Source: 2-02-FULL-66-14 sp964651335 (GTDB lineage Bacteria; Pseudomonadota; Gammaproteobacteria; Burkholderiales; SG8-39). From it: 64,000 nt of DNA. Location of the stretch: assembly GCA_964651335.1 (NCBI GenBank), contig CAZYVT010000011.1, positions 22,626 to 86,625 on the forward strand, in the 5' to 3' direction. A program made the translations under genes and the position numbers. This document shows positions 52,033-63,527 of this stretch, in pieces (within the stretch, counting starts at the first letter, position 1; every line of letters starts with the position of its first letter). The notes below the pieces were generated by a model, which had not been told where the DNA came from, ran no database searches, and saw nothing but the letters and a program-made list of their open reading frames with translations.

Positions 52033-52575
52033 CTAGAGCAGGTTATGCGCGCCCTGCGACTGTTCGTCGAGCGCCTGCAACAGCCGCCCTCCGGTGTGCC
52101 GGAGCCGCTGCGAGAGCATCAGGACCAGCTCCATCAGGATCTTGGCGCCGAGCATCGGCTGCTCGACGATGATGCGCGCCAGGTTCTCTCTCGTAAGCAC
52201 GGCGATCAGATCCGGCTCTGTAGCGATGCAGGTGGCAAAGCGCGGTTCGCCGTCGATCATGGACATCTCGCCCAGCGTGCGCCCGGCCTCGACCACCGCG
52301 ATCAGCCGCGGCGTGTTCCAGCGGTCGCGTTTCTGCACCTCGACCTTGCCTTCGATCAGCATCAACATGAAATCGCCGCCTTCCCCCTCCCGGATAACCT
52401 CCATCCCCGGTTCCGCGCGGTAGACGTCCATGAAATGGGCGAGCAGTCGCACTTCCGCTGGGGCGAAATTTTCCAGCAGAATGCAGCGCGGGATGAGCGC
52501 GTGAATCTGGGTGGAGAACTGGGTCGCGTCCCCGAGGTATTCCAGGTGCGCGAGCTGGCGGGGGCGGTCGTCCAT
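52033..52575 (-). CDS. cyclic nucleotide-binding domain protein
   Basis: The 180-residue protein from ATG 52575 carries a Crp-type cNMP-binding fold (ILLENFAPAEVRLLAHFMDVYRAEPGMEVIREGEGGDFMLMLIEG ... GRTLGEMSMIDGEPRFATCIA in blocks). The phosphate-binding cassette reads GEMSMIDGEPRFA. No helix-turn-helix follows, so it is a stand-alone sensor rather than a transcription factor. It is 23 bp downstream of the UbiA-family gene. Confidence 0.85.
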   Translation of the reverse strand: MDDRPRQLAHLEYLGDATQFSTQIHALIPRCILLENFAPAEVRLLAHFMDVYRAEPGMEVIREGEGGDFMLMLIEGKVEVQKRDRWNTPRLIAVVEAGRTLGEMSMIDGEPRFATCIATEPDLIAVLTRENLARIIVEQPMLGAKILMELVLMLSQRLRHTGGRLLQALDEQSQGAHNLL

Positions 52576-52598
52576 GGCCAGCGGATTATGCACAACGG

Positions 52599-53471
52599 CT
52601 ACGAGATGAGCCAGAGGACCGTTCCGATCCATCCGGCGCTCGCCGCCGCGAGGACCGGATCCCGCAACACCTCTTCCGCCGGATCGCCGCCGCCGCCCCG
52701 AAAATGCAGGCGAAACAGATAACGGAACGTGCCCAGGAGGACCCACGGCAGCGTCAGGATCAGCTGCCCGGTACCGTGCAGCGACGCGGTGCCCGGGGAG
52801 ACCGTATACAGGGCGTAGCTTACGATCATTCCGGCGGCGCAGACGACGATCGCCTTGTCGAGAAACCCGGTCGTATACGCATCGAGCACCGCCCGATGCT
52901 GCGCCGCGTCCTCGGCGAGGCGCGCGAGCTCGGCGCGGCGCTTGGCGAAGCCGAGGAAGAGCGTGAGCAGGAACCCGCAGGCGAACAGCCATTGCGATGG
53001 CTCAACCCCGATTCCGGAGGTTCCCGCGAGCAGGCGCAGCATGAAGCCCGCCGCAATGACGAACACATCGATGACCGGTACGCGCTTGAGGCCGAGGGTG
53101 TAGACCGCATTCAGGGCAAGATACGCCGCGATGATCGCTGCTGCCAGCGGGCCGATCCACGTCGCGAACGCAAGCCCTGCCGCAGCGAGCGCACCTGATA
53201 TCACATATGCCTCACGCGGGGCGACCGCGCCGCGCGCTACCGGGCGGTCGCGCTTGTCGGGATGGTCGCGGTCCTGCTCTGCGTCGAGGCAATCGTTGAA
53301 CGCATACACGGCACTCGAGGCAAGACAGAATGCCGCGGTCGCAACCAGCGCGTCCGTCAGCATCGCCGGATCGCTCCATGCATGACCGAATACCACACCT
53401 GCGAGGACGAATCCGTTTTTCACCCAGTGATGGGGACGGGCAAGCTCGACGTACGCCCGCACCCGGGTCAT
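52599..53471 (-). CDS. UbiA-family prenyltransferase (decaprenyl-phosphate phosphoribosyltransferase-like)
   Basis: The 290-residue membrane protein from ATG 53471 has about nine helices and the two Asp-rich motifs NDCLDAEQDRDHPDKRDRP and VPVIDVFVIAAG. The opening ELARPHHWVKNGFVLAGVVFG is typical of the phosphoribosyl-transferring branch. It may make a polyprenyl-phosphate pentose donor for the ArnT-like transferase whose stop overlaps its start as ATGA. Substrate assignment is inference. Confidence 0.85.
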   Translation of the reverse strand: MTRVRAYVELARPHHWVKNGFVLAGVVFGHAWSDPAMLTDALVATAAFCLASSAVYAFNDCLDAEQDRDHPDKRDRPVARGAVAPREAYVISGALAAAGLAFATWIGPLAAAIIAAYLALNAVYTLGLKRVPVIDVFVIAAGFMLRLLAGTSGIGVEPSQWLFACGFLLTLFLGFAKRRAELARLAEDAAQHRAVLDAYTTGFLDKAIVVCAAGMIVSYALYTVSPGTASLHGTGQLILTLPWVLLGTFRYLFRLHFRGGGGDPAEEVLRDPVLAAASAGWIGTVLWLIS

Positions 53472-54967
53472 TGCGGAAAATAGCGCTCGAAGAAGTAGCA
53501 ACGGCCGACCGGGAGCCAGGACGGGATGCGGTAGTAGCGATCCCGCACTTCCGCGAGGACGCGCGACCGGTACGCTTCGTACTGGAAGCCTCTGCCGAGG
53601 ATCGCATGGTACGTGCCGCCGCCAAGCGGCACGCTTCTCACCTCGATCTCACGGAAGAACGGCCGGTACTCGTCCGGTGCGGGCGGCTCGCGTCTGAGGA
53701 TGAGCAGATCCTTGCCGGCGTACACGCGCCAATCCGTGGCAATGTCATCCTGTCTCGCGTGAGAAGTACCCGTGCCGAACACGGGAACCCGGCGCCGCGT
53801 GTGGTAAGCGAACAATGCGGCCGCCGCATAGCTGTCTGCGGCAAGGACATTGGCGTCAAGCTCCGGCCTGATCGCGGCCATGAGCTCATCGATCCTGCCG
53901 GGAAATACGAGCCGCTGGTAGAGCCGGGAAGCGCTCCAGATTTCCAGCGGAAGCGCCGCCATTACCGCAATTGCAACGACGTGCAACCCGGCAAAAAGGG
54001 CGAAAAAGCGGACCGCGGCGACGAGCTGGTGGCGCTCGAGCGCGAGCGCCACGGTCATCACCAGCCCCGGCACGAACGACATCAGCCAGTGAAGGCCGAT
54101 CCGCTTGAGCGGCGAGAGGAGCGCGAACACCGCCAGCGGCACGAGCCACGCGAAAATCAGCGCGCGGCGTGCCGGGTCCTGCCAGCCGAGTCGGTGGCGC
54201 CCGCGCCAGGCGAACCAGGCCAGCGGCGCGGCGAGGTAAGCAACCGACGCCAGGTAAAGCAGCGGCGTCAGCGCCGACCAGCCCGCGGTGTCGTGGCGGT
54301 TGATCGCGTTGAACATCACATTGCACCAGCATGCCTGGAAATTCCACCAGAGATTCACAAGGCCAAACGGCACCGCGGCAGCAAACGCAGCCAGGGGCCC
54401 GCTCCAGCGCCGCGGCGCCCTGGGGGAAGCGGCCGCCCAGGCAAGGTAGGCGAGGCCCAGCAGCACGGCAAAATACTTCGAGAGGAACGCAAACCCGAGA
54501 GCCACTCCGGAAGCGGCAAACAGGCTCAGCGATCCGCGCTGCGCGGCGCGTGCAAACAGCACCAATGAAACCACGGAGAACAGGACCAGCGGCGCGTCCG
54601 TGGTGACGAGAATGCCCCAGACGTTCAGCGGAACCAGCAGCACGGCAAGCCCCGCGAAGTCCGCAGTGTCCTGGTCGTTCCCGAACCAGCGCCGGAGTGC
54701 CCCGCGCACGATCAGCGCGACCACGGCCGGAAGCAGCGTTGCCGGCAGCCGCGCCACCCAATCAGCGTCGGAGAGCGCGATCAGTGGCGCCAGCAGCCAG
54801 CCGATCATCGGCGGATGGTCGTAGAACCCGATTTCCGGATTGCGGCCCCAGAGGACGAAATAGGCTTCGTCGGCGGTCACGGGAACGGTCGCCGAGAGCC
54901 AGACGCGAAACGCCAGCGTCGCCGCCAGGGCGATGAAAAACCACCCTCTTGGCGCAAGCGGGTTCAG
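53468..54967 (-). CDS. ArnT/PMT-like (GT39/GT83) membrane glycosyltransferase, probable CTG start
   Basis: The 499-residue protein has about 11-12 membrane helices and the catalytic-loop motif TADEAYFVLWG plus YDHPPMIGWLLAPL. The only canonical start (GTG 54880) would begin at TADEAY and remove the first helix GWFFIALAATLAFRVWLSA, which the family needs. The frame is open to CTG 54967, which overlaps the DAHP synthase stop as CTGA. I therefore annotate the CTG start. It transfers a sugar from a polyprenyl carrier, probably made with the UbiA-like neighbour. Confidence 0.85.
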   Translation of the reverse strand: MNPLAPRGWFFIALAATLAFRVWLSATVPVTADEAYFVLWGRNPEIGFYDHPPMIGWLLAPLIALSDADWVARLPATLLPAVVALIVRGALRRWFGNDQDTADFAGLAVLLVPLNVWGILVTTDAPLVLFSVVSLVLFARAAQRGSLSLFAASGVALGFAFLSKYFAVLLGLAYLAWAAASPRAPRRWSGPLAAFAAAVPFGLVNLWWNFQACWCNVMFNAINRHDTAGWSALTPLLYLASVAYLAAPLAWFAWRGRHRLGWQDPARRALIFAWLVPLAVFALLSPLKRIGLHWLMSFVPGLVMTVALALERHQLVAAVRFFALFAGLHVVAIAVMAALPLEIWSASRLYQRLVFPGRIDELMAAIRPELDANVLAADSYAAAALFAYHTRRRVPVFGTGTSHARQDDIATDWRVYAGKDLLILRREPPAPDEYRPFFREIEVRSVPLGGGTYHAILGRGFQYEAYRSRVLAEVRDRYYRIPSWLPVGRCYFFERYFPQ

Positions 54968-56085
54968 GCAGTCCCGCCCCGGGCGCCGTGCCGGCGCGCC
55001 TTCACTGCCTGCGCGAGCGTGTCCAGAACGCCGATCGAATCCTCCCAGCCGATGCAGGCATCGGTAATGCTCTGGCCGAACTGAAGCGGCTTGCCGGGCT
55101 GCAGGTCCTGCCGCCCCTCCACCAGATTTGATTCCACCATCACGCCCACGACCCTGCCACTGCCGTCCGCGATTTGCGCGGCGACGTTCTTCGCGACATC
55201 GATCTGGCGCTTGTACTGCTTGGACGAGTTGGCATGCGAAAAATCAACCATCAGGCGCTCCGGAAGGCGCGCTCGCGCGAGCTCGTCGCAAGCCGCCTTC
55301 ACGCTTGCGGGGTCGTAATTCGGGTGCTTGCCGCCGCGCAGAATGATATGGCAGTCGTCGTTGCCGCGCGTTTCCACGATCGCCACCTGCCCGCTCTTGT
55401 GCACCGAGAGGAAATGGTGCTTCTGGCGCGCGGCGAGGACGGCCTCGACCGCGATTCGCACGTTGCCGTCGGTGCCGTTCTTGAAGCCGACCGGCGCCGA
55501 GAGCCCGGAGGCGAGCTCGCGGTGCACCTGGGATTCAGTGGTGCGCGCCCCGATCGCGCCCCAGGAAACGAGGTCGCCGATGTACTGCGGCGAGATCACG
55601 TCGAGGAATTCGCATCCGGACGGCACGCCGAGCCGGTTGATGTTGACCAGCAGGTCGCGCGCGATCCTCAGGCCCTCGTTGATGCGGAAGCTGCCGTTCA
55701 GGTAAGGATCGTTGATCAGGCCCTTCCATCCGACCGTGGTCCGAGGCTTCTCGAAGTACACGCGCATCAGCAGTTCGAGCTCGCCGGCGCAGCGGCGACG
55801 CTCGGCGAGGAGTCTCTCCGCGTACGCGAGCGCCGCGGCCGGCTCGTGGATCGAACAGGGACCCATGACCACCAGCAGCCGGTCGGACTGGCCGTGCAGG
55901 ATCTCGCGCACCCGGCAGCGCGTGTCGGTGATCAGCTGCTCGACCGGAGTACCCTGGATCGGAAAAAAGCGGATCAGGTGCTCGGGAGGCGGCAGCGGTA
56001 CAATGTTTTCGATCCGCTCGTCGTCGGTCAGCGACGTCTTGTCGGCGGGTACGATGTTCAGATATGAGTCGGTGGGCGTGGTCAT
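54964..56085 (-). CDS. aroG: 3-deoxy-7-phosphoheptulonate synthase, class I (AroF/AroG/AroH type)
   Basis: The 373-residue enzyme condenses PEP and erythrose 4-phosphate, the first step to aromatic amino acids. Motifs are VMGPCSIHEPAAAL, YFEKPRTTVGWKGLINDP, GARTTESQVHRELASGL, GFKNGTDG and MVDFSHANSSKQ. It is preceded by a Phe-rich leader peptide and terminator, so its expression is probably controlled by charged tRNA-Phe. The stop overlaps the downstream glycosyltransferase CTG start. The isozyme letter is a best guess. Confidence 0.94.
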   Translation of the reverse strand: MTTPTDSYLNIVPADKTSLTDDERIENIVPLPPPEHLIRFFPIQGTPVEQLITDTRCRVREILHGQSDRLLVVMGPCSIHEPAAALAYAERLLAERRRCAGELELLMRVYFEKPRTTVGWKGLINDPYLNGSFRINEGLRIARDLLVNINRLGVPSGCEFLDVISPQYIGDLVSWGAIGARTTESQVHRELASGLSAPVGFKNGTDGNVRIAVEAVLAARQKHHFLSVHKSGQVAIVETRGNDDCHIILRGGKHPNYDPASVKAACDELARARLPERLMVDFSHANSSKQYKRQIDVAKNVAAQIADGSGRVVGVMVESNLVEGRQDLQPGKPLQFGQSITDACIGWEDSIGVLDTLAQAVKARRHGARGGTA

Positions 56086-56100
56086 GGTCGGCCTCGAGTC

Positions 56101-56139
56101 AAAAAAAAACCGCCAGGCCTTGGGCGCTGGCGGTTTTTC
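56101..56139 (-). terminator. attenuator terminator upstream of aroG
   Basis: On the minus strand AAAAACCGCCAG and CTGGCGGTTTTT form a 12-bp stem around a 10-base loop, followed by a run of nine T (56109-56101). It lies between the leader peptide and ATG 56085. The 5' arm CCGCCAGC (56133-56126) is also perfectly complementary to GCTGGCGG (56180-56173) inside the leader peptide gene, giving an alternative antiterminator. Confidence 0.88.
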
Positions 56140-56158
56140 GGGTTCGGTCGGCGTGCGG

Positions 56159-56224
56159 CTAGCCGTTCCCCTCCGCCAGCAGGCGCGGGAAGCAGAAGAA
56201 AAAGCCGTAAAACCAGCGAGCCAT
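56159..56224 (-). CDS. Phe-rich leader peptide of aroG (attenuation)
   Basis: The 21-residue ORF begins MARWFYGFFFCF, with five Phe, one Tyr and one Trp in its first twelve residues, and ends at TAG 56159. It lies directly before a strong terminator and the DAHP synthase gene. A ribosome stalled at the Phe codons would leave GCTGGCGG free to pair with the terminator arm and let transcription continue; a ribosome reaching the stop would cover it. This matches the known logic of pheA/trp attenuation. Confidence 0.85.
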   Translation of the reverse strand: MARWFYGFFFCFPRLLAEGNG

Positions 56225-56375
56225 GGCGGGATTCAAGCACGAACCCGGTAGCGGTGGCAACTGGCACTCCAACGGGGTGACTGCCAGCGGCCGAAGTCAT
56301 CCGGCGTTTCCAGTAATGCGTTATGTGTGCTAAGTTTTTCGCGCGTGCATTCCGGCGAAGAACAAGGAGGTAACG

Positions 56376-57365
56376 ATGTCGGCGAGCGTCTCCAGACCGC
56401 ATGCGGGTCCCTGCATCCCGGTTGCAGGATTCAAGGACGTGTACGACACGTCCAGTGTCGAGAAGGCCCTGCAGGAGCTTTCCCCGTCCGCCAACGAAGC
56501 GCTGCGCACCGTTTACGAGAAGATGCTGCGTGCAGGCGGCCAGCGTTTTACCGTCAAGCCCTCCGCATTGCCATACATGGACGAACTCTTCGACGATTTG
56601 CCGAATTTCAGCGCAGTGCTCGAAGATATTCGCAGGCAGCTTGCCCTGTGCGTGGATTCCAACGACCCCGTCGAGATGCCGCCGGCGCTGCTGCTGGGCG
56701 AACCCGGGATCGGCAAGACGCATTTTGCGCGGCGCATCGCGCAGCTCCTCGGTACCGGTTTCGGCCTGGTGCCGATGAGTTCGCTCACCGCGGGGTGGAT
56801 CCTCTCGGGTGCGTCCTCGCAATGGAAAAACGCCAAGCCAGGCAAGGTCTTCGATATCTTCCTGAACGGGGAATACGCCAATCCGCTGCTGGTGGTCGAC
56901 GAGCTGGACAAGGCGTCGCGCGACGGCCAATATGATCCGCTCGGCGCGCTCTACGAACTTCTCGAGACGCACACTGCCACGCATTTCGTGGACGAGTTCG
57001 TGGAAATCCCGATCGATGCCTCGGGAACAGTGTGGTTCGCCACCGCGAACGACGCCTCGCGCATCCCGGAGCCCATCCTCGACCGCATGCACGTGTACGA
57101 GATCGACCGGCCCGACGCCGAGGGCTCGCGGCGCATCGCGCATTCGATCTACAGGGAAATTCGCGACGCGCACGATTGGGGCAGGCATTTTCCCGAAGTG
57201 CCGTCCGGCGCCGTGGTGAAAAGGCTGGCCGCGCTCTCGCCGCGCGAGATGCGACGCGCGGTTCAGGCCGCGTTCGGCAAAGCGAAGCTCGCCGGGCGGG
57301 AGGAGATGAGCCCCGACGATGTGGACGTAGTGCGCGGCGCGCACCGGCAGCGGATCGGGTTCTGA
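56376..57365 (+). CDS. Lon-like AAA+ ATPase without protease domain
   Basis: The 329-residue protein has one AAA module: Walker A GEPGIGKTHFARR, Walker B LLVVDELDK, sensor WFATANDASRIPEPILDRM and a small C-terminal helical domain (ALSPREMRRAVQAAFGKA). The AAA part resembles Lon but neither the Lon N-domain nor the Ser-Lys protease is present. The start ATG 56376 follows AAGGAGGT. It ends tail to tail with the NUDIX gene, stops adjoining. The role is unknown. Confidence 0.83.
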   Translation: MSASVSRPHAGPCIPVAGFKDVYDTSSVEKALQELSPSANEALRTVYEKMLRAGGQRFTVKPSALPYMDELFDDLPNFSAVLEDIRRQLALCVDSNDPVEMPPALLLGEPGIGKTHFARRIAQLLGTGFGLVPMSSLTAGWILSGASSQWKNAKPGKVFDIFLNGEYANPLLVVDELDKASRDGQYDPLGALYELLETHTATHFVDEFVEIPIDASGTVWFATANDASRIPEPILDRMHVYEIDRPDAEGSRRIAHSIYREIRDAHDWGRHFPEVPSGAVVKRLAALSPREMRRAVQAAFGKAKLAGREEMSPDDVDVVRGAHRQRIGF

Positions 57366-57831
57366 TCAGCCGGCGCGACGCGCCAGCCAATCGCGCAGCG
57401 CGAGGCCGGTCCCGAAATCCCAGGGCCTGAGTTTCTCCGGGGCGATGCGGCGGTAATCGGCAAGCTCCTCGTTCAGCCGCACCTCGCCGGAAGCCGGCAC
57501 ATGGTAGGCGATGATGAGCTCGTTCCTGCGCTCGAAGGGGTAGAGCCCGACGAAGTGAACGGCCATCACGTCAAGCGAAAGCTCTTCGTTCACCTCGCGT
57601 GCGACCGCCGCCTCCGGCGTCTCGGCCTTCTCGAGAAACCCGGTAATCAGGCCGAACATTTTTTCCGGCCAGTCCTTGTTGCGCGCGAGGATCACACCGC
57701 CTTCGTGTTCGACGATCGCGGCAACGACCGGTAGCGGATTGTCCCAGTGAACGAACCCGCAGGAGCAGGCGAGTCGTCTTGCCCCGCCGTGCTCGCCCGG
57801 GACCAGTGGCTGCGCGCAGAGCGGGCAGAAC

Positions 57832-57848
<17 letters not shown>
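57366..57848 (-). CDS. NUDIX hydrolase with N-terminal zinc ribbon
   Basis: The 160-residue protein from TTG 57848 has a four-Cys ribbon (FCPLCAQPL, LACSCGFVHWDNP) and the Nudix box GFLEKAETPEAAVAREVNEEL. The layout resembles the C-terminal half of NudC NADH/NAD-cap pyrophosphatase but the substrate is not certain. The start lies inside the 3' end of alaS, overlapping it by 17 bp, so the two are probably translated from one message. Confidence 0.87.
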
Positions 57849-60520
<2,672 letters not shown>

Positions 60521-60580
60521 AGACCTGCAATTCTAAAGGATGGCCCGCGGCGCCCGGGCGCCGCGCGCATCCCCTTTTCC

Positions 60581-60919
60581 TCAGGCCGCGAGCCGGCCGT
60601 ACTTGACGAGCCGGGCGCGAACTCCGGTCTGCGTGCGTTCGTGCGCGGCCGCGAGCTCGGCGAGACCGCGCCCTGCATCGAACGCGGCGAGGAGCTTGCG
60701 GTCCTCGTCTTCCGACCACGGCTGCCCGGCCTTCGGCGGCAGCTCGCCTTGCCGGCGCGAGTAACGCTCGGACCGCTCCAGCGCCTGCGCGGCAACGAGC
60801 AGTGCGCGTACCGTCTCTACCCTCTGGTACGGGCTTTCGGCCGGGAACACTTCGCCCGATGCCGGATCGACGCCGTTGGCGAGCGACCTGACGATACCCA
60901 ATGCTTCGGACTGGTTCAT
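60581..60919 (-). CDS. small protein with HTH/Myb-like C-terminus
   Basis: The 112-residue protein has an N-terminal helical part (SEALGIVRSLANGVDPASGEVFP) and a C-terminal PWSEDEDRKLLAAFDAGRGLAELAAAHERTQTGVRARLVKYG that reads like a SANT/Myb helix-turn-helix. Such proteins occur as uncharacterised neighbours of recX and alaS. It is preceded by an exceptionally good ribosome site. A DNA-binding role is inferred from the fold only. Confidence 0.75.
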   Translation of the reverse strand: MNQSEALGIVRSLANGVDPASGEVFPAESPYQRVETVRALLVAAQALERSERYSRRQGELPPKAGQPWSEDEDRKLLAAFDAGRGLAELAAAHERTQTGVRARLVKYGRLAA

Positions 60920-60922
60920 TGC

Positions 60923-60934
60923 GGATCACCTCCT
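60923..60934 (-). promoter_or_regulatory. extended perfect Shine-Dalgarno
   Basis: AGGAGGTGATCC on the minus strand is complementary to twelve consecutive bases of the usual 16S rRNA 3' end (GGATCACCTCCT). It precedes ATG 60919 and fixes the start of the small HTH-like protein. Few genes here have more than six bases of match. Confidence 0.8.
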
Positions 60935-60957
60935 CTCCCCTGCCAGGAGATGAACGT

Positions 60958-61415
60958 TTATTCAGTATCGCGGGATGACAGCAGTGTGCGGATCACGTCG
61001 AAGGAGAAGCCCCGGCTCTGCAGAAAGCGGGCGCGCTTCGAGCGTTCCTCGATGGTGGCCGCGGGAGCTCGGTACTTGCGTGCGAGGATTGCGCGGGCGC
61101 GCTCGGCGTCGTTCCTCCCGGACACAGCCGCCAAGCGCGCTGCCGCCTCCGCAGAAATTCCCTTCGAATGGAGGTCCTGCCGGATACGCGCTGCGCCGTA
61201 CTTGCGCGCGAGCTGATAGACGCGCGCCTCGGCGTAGCGTTCATCGGAGAGCTGTTTCTTCATCGCGAGCGCATCGAGCAACTGCTCGAGCGCTTCGGGC
61301 GATTCCGCGTGCGTGGCGAGCTTGCGGGCCAGCTCGGCGCGGGAGTGTTCGCGCCGCGCGAGCAGCCGAAGCGCCCGCCCGTTCAGCTCGGCGGGCGTAT
61401 CGGGAACTTCTGCTT

Positions 61416-61419
<4 letters not shown>
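60958..61419 (-). CDS. recX: RecX regulatory protein
   Basis: The 153-residue helical-repeat protein (ALRLLARREHSRAELARKL, LSDERYAEARVYQLARKYGAARIRQDLHSKGI in blocks, FLQSRGFSFDVIRTLL) modulates RecA filaments. The start is GTG 61419, overlapping the recA stop as GTGA, so the two are coupled. The longer open frame through recA is out of phase with it and has no homology. Confidence 0.92.
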
Positions 61420-62474
<1,055 letters not shown>

Positions 62475-62478
62475 GTGC

Positions 62479-62539
62479 TATTCCCCTGTCGTTTGTCGCC
62501 GCCTATTTTAAACCAATCGAATCACCCGACAGGGGAATA
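62479..62539. repeat. 13-bp inverted repeat flanking the recA promoter region
   Basis: TATTCCCCTGTCG (62479-62491) and CGACAGGGGAATA (62527-62539) are perfect inverse copies with a 35-bp spacer. The arm nearest recA contains its AGGGGAA ribosome site. The spacer holds a -10-like TAAAAT on the minus strand. No canonical LexA box CTGT-N8-ACAG was found. Confidence 0.7.
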
Positions 62540-62615
62540 ACGCGCAGCGCAAAGTATCAGTTGACATTGCACGCCGGCCAATTTTATTGACGATGCTGGG
62601 CACAGGCGTGATCTC

Positions 62616-62685
62616 GTCATTCCCGCGCAGGCGGGAAACCAGGCTATTCAGGTCGTTACTGGATCCCCGCCTCCACGGGGATGAC
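62616..62685. repeat. REP/MITE-like extragenic palindromic element
   Basis: The 70-bp element starts GTCATTCCCGCGCAGGCGGGAA and ends with CCCCGCCTCCACGGGGATGAC; its ends are imperfect inverse copies and each contains its own small hairpin. Such elements are common between genes of beta- and gammaproteobacteria. The spacer between recA and the PH-domain gene (62475-62921) holds this element, the recA repeat and one further hairpin, but no gene. Confidence 0.75.
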
Positions 62686-62838
62686 TGCTGCAGACGTTTC
62701 TCAATCGGATAGGCAATACACTCCAACATCCTTACCATATTGCTTTTTCCTCGGAGCGGGAAGCGCTGGGACACCTCCAGCCTGATCAATCTGCTCTCGC
62801 AGGATTAGTCAGGGGCGACGTAGTGACGAGGGCGGTCA

Positions 62839-62858
62839 GCGCCGCTTTCGAGCGGCGC
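62839..62858. repeat. hairpin with TTCG tetraloop
   Basis: GCGCCGCT-TTCG-AGCGGCGC is a perfect 8-bp GC-rich stem with the stabilising TTCG loop on the plus strand. It lies 64-83 bp beyond the stop of the PH-domain gene. There is no T tract in either direction, so a terminator role is doubtful. Confidence 0.5.
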
Positions 62859-62921
62859 GGGCCATAGACTCGTGGATACACTGCGCCATCACACCGCATC
62901 CGCTTGAAGGGCAGGTCAAGA

Positions 62922-63326
62922 CTAAGCCGCCCCAACGCTTTCGATTTTCCTTTTGACATCCATCGGGTCGTTGATGTTCTTGAACACAAGGTCGCTGATA
63001 CCGCGGCCTGTAACCTTTACTGTCCCGAACCCAAATATGCGACCGATGACGCCTTGAATGATCTCGACCGTTTCGATTGATGAAATCTTGATTTCTTCCG
63101 ACTTTCTGCTGATTATTCCCTTCTTGAAAATTACACGCTTATTGGTCACCCCTTGCTCGATATTGCGCAGCTTCAGCCATTCCCACAGCGCGAGCAGGAG
63201 CGTAACGCCGAGTGTTGGAATTGCCAAAATAATCCAAATGATCATTGGAATTTTCGCGAACCAATGAAGCTTGAAAAGCTCTTTGACTTCTTCACCGTTT
63301 GACAGAGATTCTTGTATATACCCCAC
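62922..63326 (-). CDS. bacterial PH-domain membrane protein
   Basis: The protein has 134 residues from GTG 63326, fixed by AAGGAG at 63333-63338. A membrane hairpin (IPMIIWIILAIPTLGVTLLLALWEWL) is followed by a bPH domain (TNKRVIFKKGIISRKSEEIKISSIETVEIIQGVIGRIFGFGTVKVTG in part). Base composition is clearly more AT-rich than neighbouring genes and the ORF uses Ile/Lys codons ending in A or T, which suggests recent transfer. The function is unknown. The 63327-63527 spacer is also AT-rich and holds no gene I can see. Confidence 0.8.
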   Translation of the reverse strand: MGYIQESLSNGEEVKELFKLHWFAKIPMIIWIILAIPTLGVTLLLALWEWLKLRNIEQGVTNKRVIFKKGIISRKSEEIKISSIETVEIIQGVIGRIFGFGTVKVTGRGISDLVFKNINDPMDVKRKIESVGAA

Positions 63327-63527
63327 GTTTGTCTCCTTCTTGAGTTCTATCGAGTAACGGATCGACGAAATTCTATTTAACACAGTAGATTTGAACCCCG
63401 TCTCCGTCAACGCGTCATGAAATCAAGACGTTGCGGAAAGACATTTCGGAAGACAACAGCGTTAAATAGCAAGAAAACGGACAATTGAATGAATCAACAG
63501 GTGTTTTCGCCCATCACCCATCACTCA

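Noticed and set aside
62616..62685. CRISPR repeat or tRNA
   Set aside because: There is one palindromic element only, with no spacer array, and no cloverleaf with a CCA end.
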